Below, one piece after another: positions 16,701 to 24,680 of a DNA stretch of 64,000 nucleotides (its first letter is position 1; each line of letters starts with the position of its first letter). The position numbers and the translations under genes were made by a program. Under the pieces are notes generated by a model. The model ran no database searches. It worked only from the letters and a program-made list of their open reading frames with translations, and had not been told where the DNA came from. Origin of the DNA: Amycolatopsis lurida (GTDB lineage: Bacteria > Actinomycetota > Actinomycetes > Mycobacteriales > Pseudonocardiaceae); contig NZ_FNTA01000004.1 in assembly GCF_900105055.1 (NCBI RefSeq), positions 2,139,501-2,203,500 of the forward strand. Direction: 5' to 3'.

Positions 16701-17681
16701 CGAGAGCCGGGCGTACAGCGGGAGGATCTCGGTGTTGCGGAGGTCCTGTTTGGACAGGGCGTCCGCGGCGTCGCGGATCTCCCGCTCGCCGGAGAGGAAC
16801 ACCAGGATGTCGCCGGGCCCCTCGTGCTGCAGTTCGTCGACGGCGTCACAGATGGCCTGCGTCTGGTCGCGATCCTGATCGGCGTCCGGGTCGTCGGGGT
16901 CGATGATCGGCCGGTAGCGGACCTCGACCCGATACGTCCGGCCGGAGACCTCCACGATCGGCGCGTCGTCGAAATGCTTGGAGAACCGCTCCGGATCGAT
17001 CGTCGCCGAGGTGATGATCACCTTGAGATCGGGGCGGCGCGGCAAGAGCTGCTTGACGTAGCCGAGGATGAAGTCGATGTTGAGGCTGCGCTCGTGCGCC
17101 TCGTCGATGATCAGCGTGTCGTACTGGCGCAGCATCCGGTCGGTCTGGATCTCGGCGAGCAGGATGCCGTCGGTCATCAGCTTGACCAGCGTGTCCTGGC
17201 CGGAATGGTCGGTGAACCGGACCTTGTAGCCGACGGCCTCGCCGAGCTCGGTGTTCAGCTCGGAGGCGATGCGATCGGCGACCGTGCGCGCGGCCAGCCG
17301 CCGCGGCTGCGTGTGCCCGATCTGGCCCCGGATACCGCGGCCGAGTTCGAGACAGATCTTCGGCAGCTGGGTCGTCTTCCCGGACCCGGTCTCGCCCGCG
17401 ACGATCACCACCTGGTGGTCGCGGATGGCGGCGGCGATCTCGTCCTTGCGCTGGCTGACGGGCAGCTCTTCGGGGAACGAGATCTTCGGGACGGCGTCGC
17501 GTCTGCGGGTGACCCGCAGCTCGGCGGCCTCGATGTCGGCCTCGATCTGCGCGGCGAGCGACTCGGCGTTGCGCGCTTTCCGGGCACCGTCGAGCCGGCG
17601 CCGGAGGCGGTGCTCGTCGCGCGACATGAGTTCGGGCAGGCGAGCGCGCAGGGCGCCGAGCGGGGAAGGTTGAGAAGCCAT
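13791..17681 (-). CDS. hrpA: ATP-dependent RNA helicase HrpA
   Basis: A DEAH-box helicase of 1296 residues, equal to the 1300 of E. coli HrpA. Walker A GETGSGKT is at 96-103, DEAH at 193-196, SAT at 225-227, and motif VI is QRKGRCGR. HA2 and OB-fold regions follow, then the long HrpA-specific C-terminal domain (DUF3418). HrpA unwinds RNA and in E. coli helps process fimbrial mRNA and rescue stalled ribosomes. The ATG at 17681 is chosen for agreement with family length; an upstream start would add 18 residues. The gene converges on the polymerase gene, with the 21-bp array between, and its stop codon comes from a 22-bp repeat copy. Confidence 0.95.
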   Translation of the reverse strand: MASQPSPLGALRARLPELMSRDEHRLRRRLDGARKARNAESLAAQIEADIEAAELRVTRRRDAVPKISFPEELPVSQRKDEIAAAIRDHQVVIVAGETGSGKTTQLPKICLELGRGIRGQIGHTQPRRLAARTVADRIASELNTELGEAVGYKVRFTDHSGQDTLVKLMTDGILLAEIQTDRMLRQYDTLIIDEAHERSLNIDFILGYVKQLLPRRPDLKVIITSATIDPERFSKHFDDAPIVEVSGRTYRVEVRYRPIIDPDDPDADQDRDQTQAICDAVDELQHEGPGDILVFLSGEREIRDAADALSKQDLRNTEILPLYARLSSSDQHRVFQRHTGRRVVLATNVAETSLTVPGIKYVVDPGTARISRYSHRTKVQRLPIEPVSQASANQRKGRCGRTSDGICIRLYSEDDFDARPEFTDPEILRTNLASVILQMTSLGLGDIAAFPFVEPPDRRQVTDGVQLLQELGAFEMSDGKKLTETGRKLAQLPVDPRMARMVLEASRNGCVREVMIIAAALSIQDPRERPAEKQQAADEQHARFTDKTSDFLAYLNLWEYVTEQQKALSTNQFRRMCRNEYLNYLRIREWQDIFSQLRQLAKPLGITLNTDGPADPQRVHTSLIAGLLSHVGLKDPAKGDYLGARGARFSVFPGSALFKKQPRFVMSAELVETSRLWGRVNARIEPEWVEPLAGHVVKRNYSEPHWERKQGAVMALEKVTLYGVPLVADRRVNYGRIDPEVSRELFIRHALVEGDWETRHHFFRENRALLEEVEDLENRARRRDILVDDETLFEFYDQRVPADVVSARHFDSWWKKARHTEPDLLSFEKTMLINETAGGVREADYPDFWTQGSQTFKLTYQFEPGADADGVTVHVPLPVLNQVTPDGFDWQVPGLREELVTQLIKSLPKAIRRNFVPAPDHAKLVLSRVGPADGPLLHVVADELEALRGVVIPDDAWQLSAVPDHLKMTFRVVDVRGKKVSEGKDIDALKRDLSGQVRATISKAADSIEREGLTTPAFGELPKVFASKQRGHDVKAYPALVDEGGSVAVRLLDTPGQQEQSMWAGTRRMLRLNIPSPMKFITRNLGNSSKLVLNRNPHGSVAALLEDCVDCAVDKLVADNGGPRWDEAGFAVLLEKVRAGLNAGVLDVLTNVEKILRAANDVETRLADTRGPKDSLADIRAQLDGLVHKGFVTETGQDRLKHVVRYLRGIERRLEKLPTEPTRDIQRTGDIAWLRNEYQAALDALPPGTSSPALREIRWMIEELRVSFFAQTLGTAHPVSLKRVIKALDDAATSRN

Positions 17682-17750
17682 GACCGGCACCAGGATAGCC
17701 GTGCGTGACGATCCGGGCCTCCGAATATCCCGCACGTCACCACCACCCCT

Positions 17751-17815
17751 CGCAATTCGCCATCTACTTGCGATAGTTGGCAGGACGAACTATCGCAAGT
17801 AGATGACGAATTGCG
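17751..17815 (-). terminator. Head-to-head pair of 22-bp repeats forming a 28-bp-arm hairpin
   Basis: Arms 17751-17778 and 17788-17815 match at 27 of 28 positions around a 9-bp loop; each contains one 22-bp repeat copy extended by ATAGTT. It lies 5 bp beyond the minus-strand lactate monooxygenase stop codon and upstream of hrpA, so it probably terminates the former. The single mismatch is C/T. Confidence 0.8.
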
Positions 17816-17820
17816 GGGGG

Positions 17821-18984
17821 TCAGAGGTGCCGCAGGGAGGCCGGGGTGAGATCGGCGAGGGTCCGGTGCCCGGACAGGCCCATGGTCAGGTCGAGGTCGG
17901 CGAGCAGGCTCCGCAGCACGTGCCGGACGCCCTCCTCCCCCGCGTGCGCCAGGCCGTACACCCACGGCCGTCCCACCAGCACGGCCTTCGCCCCGAGCGC
18001 GAGCGCCTTGGCGATGTCGGCACCGGTGCGGATGCCCGAGTCGAACAGGATCTCCAGCCGGTCGCCGACCGCGGCCACGATCTCCGGGAGCGCGTCGAGC
18101 GACGCGATCGCGCCGTCGACCTGACGGCCGCCGTGGTTGGACACGACGATCCCGTCCATCCCGGCCTCGACGGCGCGGCGCGCGTCGTCGGGGTGCTGGA
18201 TGCCCTTGAGCACGATCGGCCCGTCCCAGTGCTCGCGCAGGAACGGGAGCCGGTCCCAGGTGCTGTCGGTGCCGGTGATCATCGAGATCCAGCGCAGGAT
18301 CGCGGTGGGCGGATCCTCCTCCGGCGTCTTCTCCAGCAGGCCGCGGAACACCGGGTCGCTCAGCGGGACACCGAGCCCGACCCCCTTGATGAACGGCAGG
18401 TACGCGTGGTCGAGGTCGTTCGGGCGCCACGCGAGGGTCCAGGTGTCGAGCGTGACCACTAGCGTGGTGAAGCCCGCGGCCTTCGCCCGCGCCAGGATGC
18501 TCGCGCAGACCTCGTTGTCCGTCGGCCAGTACAGCTGGAACCAGCGCGGCCCCTCGCCACTGGCTTCGGCGACGTCCTCGATGCTCGTGGACGACGCCGT
18601 CGACATGATGTACGGCAGCCCGACCGACGCCGCGGCCCGCGCGGCCGCCGGTTCGGCGCCCTCGTGCACGATCGACTGGACGCCGACCGGCGCCAGCAGC
18701 ACCGGAGCGGGCACCGGCGTCCCCAGCACCGTCGTCGACAGATCGCGTTCGGTGGCGCCGGTGAGCATCCGGGGCACCAGGCGCCAGCGGTCGAACGCCT
18801 CTCGGTTGGCCCGCGCGGTGGCGCCCGATCCGGCCGAGCCCGCGACGTACCAGAACGGTCCGGGCTCGAGGATCTCCCGCGCGGACTCCTCCAGCTTCGT
18901 GGCGTCGGTGGAGCACGGCGGGAAGGTCCCGCCGAGCCCCTGCAGGTAGATCTCGTTCTGGTAGCCGCCGAACCGTTCGGTCAC
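17821..18984 (-). CDS. Lactate 2-monooxygenase-like FMN alpha-hydroxyacid oxidase
   Basis: A 387-residue TIM-barrel flavoprotein of the (S)-2-hydroxyacid oxidase family. YVAGSAGSGATARANREAF at the N-terminus, VVTLDTWTLAWRPNDL, VLKGIQHPDDARRAVEAG, the catalytic SNHGGRQVDG and LFDSGIRTGADI closely follow mycobacterial lactate 2-monooxygenase, which converts L-lactate to acetate and CO2. The LDTWxxxWRP stretch separates it from ordinary lactate dehydrogenase. The GTG at 18984 has GAGGAGG directly upstream; an ATG 20 codons earlier would overlap the antiporter gene and is less likely. The 13-bp gap after the antiporter suggests an operon. The exact hydroxyacid is inferred. Confidence 0.88.
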   Translation of the reverse strand: MTERFGGYQNEIYLQGLGGTFPPCSTDATKLEESAREILEPGPFWYVAGSAGSGATARANREAFDRWRLVPRMLTGATERDLSTTVLGTPVPAPVLLAPVGVQSIVHEGAEPAAARAAASVGLPYIMSTASSTSIEDVAEASGEGPRWFQLYWPTDNEVCASILARAKAAGFTTLVVTLDTWTLAWRPNDLDHAYLPFIKGVGLGVPLSDPVFRGLLEKTPEEDPPTAILRWISMITGTDSTWDRLPFLREHWDGPIVLKGIQHPDDARRAVEAGMDGIVVSNHGGRQVDGAIASLDALPEIVAAVGDRLEILFDSGIRTGADIAKALALGAKAVLVGRPWVYGLAHAGEEGVRHVLRSLLADLDLTMGLSGHRTLADLTPASLRHL

Positions 18985-18997
18985 CCAGGCCTCCTCG

Positions 18998-20206
18998 TCA
19001 CGTCGCCCTGGCCGGCTCGTCGCGGCGGGTCGAGCCTCGGACAATACTCGCCGGTAGCAACCAGGTGAGTTTCTCGGAGCGGATGACCGCGACTGGACCG
19101 ATCACGGCCAGCAGGAGGACGTAGCCCGCGACGAACGGCGCGACCCGCGAGTCCAGCCCGGCGGCCGTCGCCATCGCGGCGAGCACGAGCGAGAACTCGC
19201 CGCGGGTGAGGACGGTGAGCCCGATGTTCACCCCGGCTTGGCGATCGAAGCCGTTCACGCGCGCGGCCAGCGCGCCGGCTCCGAGGTTCAGCACGATCGT
19301 CAGCGCCACCGCGATCAGCACCGGCACGACCACCGAGCCGACCGCGTTCGGGTCGATGCTGAGCCCGAAGATGAAGAAGAACAGCGCGCCGAACGCGTCC
19401 CGCAGCGGGAGTACCAGCTTGTGGATACGCGGCGCGACCTTCGAACCGCCGAGCATCATGCCGACCATGAACGCGCCGATCGCGTCGGACACCCCGACCT
19501 CTTCGGCGACAGCGGCACCCATCACCGCCACCCCGACGAAGCAGACGGTGAGCAGCTCGTCGTCGGCCGAACCGAACAGCTTCGACACCACCCGGCCACC
19601 CCAGCGGGCGAGCGCGGCCATCACGATCAGGAACGCGAAGGCCTTCCCGAAGTCGGCGAGCGCCGAACCGAAGCTCCCGGCGCCGGACAGCACCGGCTGC
19701 AGCAGCGCCAGGTACAGCGCGAGGAACAGGTCCTCGATCACGATGATGCCCATGATCAGCCGGGATTCGGGGTTGGTCATCCGGCGGGCTTCGAGCAGGA
19801 GTTTGGTGACGATCGCCGACGACGAGATACCGATGGCACCGGCGATGACCAGCGCCTCCCTGGTGCCCCAGCCCAGCAGGAAGCCGAACGCGAGCCCGCC
19901 GCCGATGTTGAGGATCAGGTAGATCAGCCCGGACCAGACGAGTTTGCGCCCGCCTTTGGCCAGGTCGTCGAGGGAGAATTCGAGGCCGAGGTAGAACAGG
20001 AGGAAGACGAGACCGAGCCCGGCGAGCACACCGAGCTCGGCCGGATCGTCCACAAGGGACAGTCCGGGGGTGTTGGGGCCGAAGACGAAACCGGCCAGCA
20101 TGAACAGGGGAATGGTCGGCAGCCCGATACGGGCGCCCGCTCTGGCGATGACACCGGCGGCGAGGAACGCCCCGCCGACGGCCAGCAGGGCATGACCGGA
20201 ACTCAT
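18998..20206 (-). CDS. CPA2-family cation:proton antiporter (KefB-like)
   Basis: A 402-residue integral membrane protein with about 12 hydrophobic segments, beginning ALLAVGGAFLAAGVIA. FLLFYLGLEFSLDDL and GAIGISSSAIVTKLL match the Na+/K+:H+ exchanger domain, and the VSDAIGAFMVGMML and LTRGEFSLVL helices are typical of K+ efflux antiporters. No cytoplasmic RCK/TrkA_N domain is attached. The ATG at 20206 follows GGAGG at good spacing. It would exchange monovalent cations for protons at the cytoplasmic membrane, and lies upstream of the lactate oxidase in an apparent operon. Confidence 0.92.
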   Translation of the reverse strand: MSSGHALLAVGGAFLAAGVIARAGARIGLPTIPLFMLAGFVFGPNTPGLSLVDDPAELGVLAGLGLVFLLFYLGLEFSLDDLAKGGRKLVWSGLIYLILNIGGGLAFGFLLGWGTREALVIAGAIGISSSAIVTKLLLEARRMTNPESRLIMGIIVIEDLFLALYLALLQPVLSGAGSFGSALADFGKAFAFLIVMAALARWGGRVVSKLFGSADDELLTVCFVGVAVMGAAVAEEVGVSDAIGAFMVGMMLGGSKVAPRIHKLVLPLRDAFGALFFFIFGLSIDPNAVGSVVVPVLIAVALTIVLNLGAGALAARVNGFDRQAGVNIGLTVLTRGEFSLVLAAMATAAGLDSRVAPFVAGYVLLLAVIGPVAVIRSEKLTWLLPASIVRGSTRRDEPARAT

Positions 20207-20247
20207 GGAGACCTCCGATGGATGGCTGATGCGGCTTGGGGACCGGG

Positions 20248-20559
20248 TCAGCGCGGAGGTGCCCGAGCGGGTGCCTGGGGCACCGCTCGGGTGATGACGA
20301 CGGGTTCACCCTGCTCAGGGGCGTAGCCGGTGTCAGGGAGGTCGACGGTCTCCGCTTCGGCGGGAGCGTCGGCAAGGGGAACTGTTTGCCCGCCGTGGAA
20401 GGCGGGCAGCGGATGGGTCGCGAAGACGGCGACCGGATCTTCCTTCGCGGCCCGCCCGTGCCCGTGGGGAACGGTCGGCGTGACGAAGGCGAAGACGAGC
20501 AAGAGCACGAGGAAGAAGACGGAACGGTGCCGTGTGGCGGGGGCACGGTTCGTCGTCAT
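20248..20559 (-). CDS. Small predicted membrane or secreted protein
   Basis: A 103-residue open frame. Residues about 13-30 (VFFLVLLLVFAFVTPTV) form a signal peptide or membrane anchor, followed by a histidine-rich HGHG and a proline/acidic region ending PQAPARAPPR. I recognise no family. It sits between the acetyltransferase gene (24 bp downstream of it) and the antiporter on the same strand, so it may belong to the same transcript. The hydrophobic start and collinearity support a real gene; the lack of homology keeps confidence moderate. Confidence 0.5.
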   Translation of the reverse strand: MTTNRAPATRHRSVFFLVLLLVFAFVTPTVPHGHGRAAKEDPVAVFATHPLPAFHGGQTVPLADAPAEAETVDLPDTGYAPEQGEPVVITRAVPQAPARAPPR

Positions 20560-20582
20560 CTGCCCGCTACTTTACCAGTCCT

Positions 20583-21155
20583 TTATAGACTGATCGACGG
20601 CTCCCGCCACATGGGCAGCATCGGCGGCCCGCCCTCGGCCGCGAAAGCCGGTCCGTGATCGCGGAAACCCAGCCGCCGGTACAGTTTCGCGCTCTCCGCG
20701 CTGCTCGCCTCCAGATACGCGGGTACCGCGCCGTACCGGTCGAGCCCATACTTCAGCAGCCGTGCGCCGATCCCCTGCCGTTGCGCGTTCTTGCGGACGC
20801 CGATGAACTGGGCGTGGTGGTACTCGCCGCCGGGAGCGTGCTCCGTCATCAACTCGAACAACGCCGCGAGCCTGCCGATTTCTTCCCCGGTGAGCCCGGC
20901 GAACGCTTCGTCGTCGATGTCCTCGTCACCACCGGGCGCCCAAAGCGCGGCGGCGGACAGGTCGCCGGTGACGTCGACGTGGCCGCCGACGGCGAGCATC
21001 CCCAGCACGACCGCCCGATGGAAGATCGGCAGCGCCACCGCGCGGCGCTCGTCACCGGGAAAGACCCACATGCTCACCGGGTCTTCATGGAAGGCCTCGG
21101 ACAGTACATCGATCACAGTGTCCATTTCGGACGGTTCGGCGGGCCGGACGATCAT
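20583..21155 (-). CDS. GNAT-family N-acetyltransferase
   Basis: A 190-residue GCN5-related acetyltransferase. IVRPAEPSEMDTVIDVLSEAF starts the fold; FIGVRKNAQRQGIGARLLKYGLDRY holds the acetyl-CoA binding Q/RxxGxG/A motif; YLEASSAESAKLYRRLGFRDHG forms the last strands. The substrate is unknown. The ATG overlaps the stop of the upstream APC permease gene by 4 bp, so it is coupled to an amino-acid transporter and might modify an amine or amino-acid derivative. That link is speculative. Confidence 0.85.
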   Translation of the reverse strand: MIVRPAEPSEMDTVIDVLSEAFHEDPVSMWVFPGDERRAVALPIFHRAVVLGMLAVGGHVDVTGDLSAAALWAPGGDEDIDDEAFAGLTGEEIGRLAALFELMTEHAPGGEYHHAQFIGVRKNAQRQGIGARLLKYGLDRYGAVPAYLEASSAESAKLYRRLGFRDHGPAFAAEGGPPMLPMWREPSISL

Positions 21156-22621
21156 CGCCCCGCCCTCAGCACGACGGGCTCGTCGACTTCGAGCGGGCCG
21201 CCGATGGCGGCGTACGTCTCAGGATCCTTGGTCCGCAACACTTCCGCGCGCAGGAAACCGGCAAGGGCGGCGACGACCACGAGACCGGGCAGACCCCAGC
21301 GCAACAGGAACGTCCCGGCCGGGCCGAGCAGCAGATCGAAGTTGAGCAGGATCAGCGCGAGGACGGCCGACAGCGCGAGCATCGCCGCCCCCGGCGCGAT
21401 CCAGCGGCGCCAGGCGTTTTCGGCGTCGCGGCGCCGTTTGAAAAAGCCGATCACCGAAAGCGAGACGGCGATCATGATCACCACGACACCGGTGGACGCG
21501 GTCGTGCCGAGCCAGGTGAACAGTTCGGTCACCGGATCACGGCCCGCGATCGCGAACAGCGACACGACCACCAGCGCCAGCGCCGTCTGCGTGAGCGAGC
21601 CCGCCACCGGCGCGCCGGTGCGCTTGCTGGTCTTGGCCAGCGAGCGAGGCAGCAGCCCTTCCCTGCCCAGCGCGAAGAAGTACCGCGCGACGGCGTTGTG
21701 GAAACTCAGCAGCGCCGCGCACTGGCCGGTCACGAACAGCGTGTACGCGACATCGGAGAACGTCTCGCCGAGGTGTTCTCCCGCCAGGGTGAACAGCAGG
21801 TCCGGGCCCTGCGCGGCGGCGGTGGTGACGATGACGTCCGGCCCGGTCCCCACGGCCAGCGCGAGTGACGAGACGACGTACAGCACCGCGGTGAGCCCGA
21901 TCGCCGCGTACGTCGCACGCCCGACCGTGCGGCTGGGTTCCCGGGTCTCCTCGCCGTAGGTCGCCGCGCCCTCGAAACCGATGAACGCGGCGGCGGAGAA
22001 CGCGAACACCGCGCCCACACCGGTGGTGAACAGGCTCGACGGCTCCAGCGGGACCCAGGAAACGGCGCCACCGGCGGGGTTCGCGAACAACGCGATGTCG
22101 ACGACCGCGACGACGGCGACTTCGAGGCAGAGCGCCACCCCGAGCACCTTGGCGTTGAGATCGACCCGCAGGACGCCGAGCGCGCCGATGATCAGCACCA
22201 TCACCAGCGCGCACAGCCACCACGGCGGCGGGGATCCGGTGAGCGTGCCCAGCCAGGTCGACACCGACCAGCCGAACAGTCCGTAGATGCTGATCTGGAT
22301 GGCGTTGTAGGAGATCAGCGTGACGAACGCGATCCCGGCGCCGGTGGATTTGCCGATCCCGTTGGCGACGTACGGGTAGAACGCGCCCGCGTTGGTGATG
22401 TAGCGGCTCATCGCGGCGTAGCCGACCGCGAACAATCCGAGGATCGGGGCGAGCAGGAGGAACGACAGCGGCACCCCGATACTGCCGGTGACCGCGTAGT
22501 TGGTCGGGACCCCGCCCGCGATGGCGAAGAGCGGCCCCGCCGCGGCCACCACGAAGAACACGATCTGCGCGGCTCCGAGCCGTCGATGGCCGAGACCGCG
22601 CCGCGGTCTTTGCGTACCCAT
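21152..22621 (-). CDS. APC-family amino acid permease
   Basis: A 489-residue transporter with about 12 transmembrane segments. LGAAQIVFFVVAAAGPLFAIAGG, TNAGAFYPYVANGIG and GFEGAATYGEET are the unwound helix 1, glycine-rich and TM6 motifs of the amino acid-polyamine-organocation superfamily. It would import or exchange amino acids or polyamines at the cytoplasmic membrane. A polar 15-residue N-terminus (MGTQRPRRGLGHRRL) precedes the first helix. It is the first gene of the minus-strand run that ends with the lactate oxidase, divergent from the GPP34 gene. Confidence 0.92.
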   Translation of the reverse strand: MGTQRPRRGLGHRRLGAAQIVFFVVAAAGPLFAIAGGVPTNYAVTGSIGVPLSFLLLAPILGLFAVGYAAMSRYITNAGAFYPYVANGIGKSTGAGIAFVTLISYNAIQISIYGLFGWSVSTWLGTLTGSPPPWWLCALVMVLIIGALGVLRVDLNAKVLGVALCLEVAVVAVVDIALFANPAGGAVSWVPLEPSSLFTTGVGAVFAFSAAAFIGFEGAATYGEETREPSRTVGRATYAAIGLTAVLYVVSSLALAVGTGPDVIVTTAAAQGPDLLFTLAGEHLGETFSDVAYTLFVTGQCAALLSFHNAVARYFFALGREGLLPRSLAKTSKRTGAPVAGSLTQTALALVVVSLFAIAGRDPVTELFTWLGTTASTGVVVIMIAVSLSVIGFFKRRRDAENAWRRWIAPGAAMLALSAVLALILLNFDLLLGPAGTFLLRWGLPGLVVVAALAGFLRAEVLRTKDPETYAAIGGPLEVDEPVVLRAGR

Positions 22622-22810
22622 GAACCCGTCCCCCCGGACGTCGGTTTGGCGCTGGAGGTTCTCGATCTTGCGAGAGCCATCCCACCCTAGGGCCGGCCAC
22701 CCCGGCGAGGTACGTCCGTTCAGGCTAAAAACGGACCTCGGGTCGCAGTGGTCCGCGCGCTACCGCTACTTTGGCCGTCCCGCACTACGACGCCGGGGGG
22801 CGTGCCATTC

Positions 22811-23452
22811 ATGCGTCGGCTGACCTTGGTCGATTCCCTGTTCTTCCTCGCCCACGACGAGTTCACCGGAAAACCCGCGCTGCGAGGCACGGGACTCGGC
22901 ATCGGAATGGCCGGTTCCGCGCTCTGTGATCTCCTCCTCGCCGAGCGGATCACCGTGGAACGCAAACGAATCCGGCCGTTGTCGCGCCGCGGCCTCGCCC
23001 ATCCCCCGCTGGATCGGGTGTTCTCGGAAATCCTCCGTGAACCCGAGCGGCACACCGTCCGGGAATGGGTCGGCCATCTCCGCCACGATCTCGGGGCAAC
23101 GGTCGCGGACAACCTGCTCGCCGCGGGGGTGATCGACCGCGAAACAGACCGGATGCTCATGCGGAAGAATCACCGCTATCCGCCACGGGATCTGCTGATG
23201 TCGACGGCCGCGCGCAGCAGGGTGAGGACGGCCGTCCTCGGCACCGATCAGCCGGATCCGCATTCGGTCTGCCTCGCCCTGCTGGCCTGGACCATCGGGC
23301 TCGACGATTTCTGCGAACCGGAACTCGACCGCGCCGGCCTGCGGGCTTGGGCCGGGTCCACGCATCGGGAACTCCCGAGGGCGCTCGCCGAACTGATCTC
23401 GGGGGTGGACGCGGTGAGCGCCGCCGTCGTCTACACCGGCGACCGGCGCTGA
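22811..23452 (+). CDS. GPP34 (GOLPH3/Vps74-like) family phosphoprotein
   Basis: A 213-residue protein with LVDSLFFLAHDEFTGKPALRG at its N-terminus, GMAGSALCDLLLAERI, and EWVGHLRHDLGATVADNLLAAGVI, all typical of bacterial GPP34 proteins. Eukaryotic homologues bind phosphatidylinositol 4-phosphate at the Golgi; the role of the numerous actinobacterial copies is unclear. The ATG at 22811 is selected because it gives the usual start MRRLTLVDSL and follows a run of G; an upstream frame would add 21 residues without similarity. It is followed closely by the enoyl reductase-like gene. Confidence 0.88.
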   Translation: MRRLTLVDSLFFLAHDEFTGKPALRGTGLGIGMAGSALCDLLLAERITVERKRIRPLSRRGLAHPPLDRVFSEILREPERHTVREWVGHLRHDLGATVADNLLAAGVIDRETDRMLMRKNHRYPPRDLLMSTAARSRVRTAVLGTDQPDPHSVCLALLAWTIGLDDFCEPELDRAGLRAWAGSTHRELPRALAELISGVDAVSAAVVYTGDRR

Positions 23453-23471
23453 CCGGCGGTAGCCTGACGCC

Positions 23472-24641
23472 ATGCCTGCCGACCGTGACCACGACGTCGT
23501 GCTGTTCGGCGCCACCGGATTCACCGGTGGCCTGACGGCGGAATATCTCGCCCGCACCGCGCCGCCAGGTCTGCGCCTCGCCTTGGCCGGACGTGATCCC
23601 GTCAAGCTGGAAGCGCTGCGGGAAAAGCTTTTCTCGCTCAATCCGGCGCTCTCCGAGCTACCGTTGTTACGGACCGACGTCTCCGATACGGGCTCGCTGC
23701 GGAAGGTCGCCGAGGCCACGAAGGTCGTCGCCACCACGGTCGGCCCGTATGTCCACTATGGAGAACCGCTGGTCGCCGCGTGCGCCGAAGCGGGGACCGA
23801 CTACGCCGACCTGTGCGGTGAGCCCGAGTTCGCCGACAAGATGTACCTCGCCCACCATGCCCGCGCGGTCGAGACCGGTGCCCGGCTCGTGCACGCGTGC
23901 GGTTTCGACTCGATCCCGCACGACCTCGGCGTGCTCTTCACGGTTTCCCAGCTACCACCAGGGAAACCGATCCGGATCGACGGGTACGTGCGCGCGGGAG
24001 CGGCCCCGTCGGGCGGCACCTTCCTCTCGGCGCTGACGGCGTTTTCGCGGCTGCCGTCGAGTTTCCGCGCCGCACGGGAACGCGCGGCGGCCGAACCGCG
24101 GCCGGAGGGCCGTCGTGCGCGCGCCGCGCTGGGCACACCCCATCGCAGCCCCGACGGTTTCTGGGCGGTGCCGCTGCCGACCATCGACCCGATGATCGTC
24201 GAACGTTCCGCCGCCGCGCTCCCGGTGTACGGCCCCGACTTCACGTACCGGCATTTCGCCGCGATCAAACGGCTTCCGGTGGTGGCCGCCGGCGCGGCCG
24301 GGATGGGTCTCGTCTTCGCCGCCGCCCAGCTCCCGCCCGCGCGACGGGCGCTGTCGAATCTGCTGAAGCCCGGCGGCGGTCCGGACGAGCAGCGACGGGC
24401 GCGGTCGTGGTTCTCCGTGCGGTTCCACGCCGAGAGCGGCGGCGAACGCGTCGTGACCGAGGTGTCCGGCGGCGACCCGGGGTACGGCGAGACGGCGAAG
24501 ATGCTCGGCGAGTCCGCGCTGTGCCTGGCACTGGACGACCTTCCCGCGACGGCCGGGCAGGTCACCACGGCGACCGCGATGGGGCAGTCGCTGATCGACC
24601 GGCTGAGCGACGCCGGCCTGCGGTTCGCGACACTCTCGTGA
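23472..24641 (+). CDS. Trans-acting enoyl reductase/saccharopine dehydrogenase-like protein
   Basis: A 389-residue NAD(P)-binding protein. The Rossmann motif VVLFGATGFTGGLTAEYL is at residues 9-26, followed by VGPYVHYGEPLVAACAEAGTDYADLCGEPEF and HACGFDSIPHDLGV, diagnostic of the mycobacterial trans-acting enoyl reductase/saccharopine dehydrogenase-like group (Rv2449c/Rv2953 type). Members reduce polyketide-derived lipids or have unknown roles. A Gly-Ala-rich helix in the C-terminal part (VVAAGAAGMGLVFAAAQL) suggests membrane association. Its TGA stop lies in the left arm of a family A palindrome. Confidence 0.85.
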   Translation: MPADRDHDVVLFGATGFTGGLTAEYLARTAPPGLRLALAGRDPVKLEALREKLFSLNPALSELPLLRTDVSDTGSLRKVAEATKVVATTVGPYVHYGEPLVAACAEAGTDYADLCGEPEFADKMYLAHHARAVETGARLVHACGFDSIPHDLGVLFTVSQLPPGKPIRIDGYVRAGAAPSGGTFLSALTAFSRLPSSFRAARERAAAEPRPEGRRARAALGTPHRSPDGFWAVPLPTIDPMIVERSAAALPVYGPDFTYRHFAAIKRLPVVAAGAAGMGLVFAAAQLPPARRALSNLLKPGGGPDEQRRARSWFSVRFHAESGGERVVTEVSGGDPGYGETAKMLGESALCLALDDLPATAGQVTTATAMGQSLIDRLSDAGLRFATLS

Positions 24642-24680
24642 GTGGTTAGGACGGTTCTAACCGTCCTAACCACTCACGAG
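24635..24680. terminator. 46-bp palindrome, family A, copy 2
   Basis: Perfect 22-bp arms with centre CT. Here the stem reads GTGGTTAGGACG instead of GTGGTAAGGACG, with the matching change on the other arm. Both flanking convergent genes end inside it: the enoyl reductase at 24641 and the PHP protein at 24674. Confidence 0.85.

Noticed and set aside
15792..17708. Plus-strand 638-codon frame
   Set aside because: It lies entirely antisense to hrpA, which has unmistakable helicase motifs.
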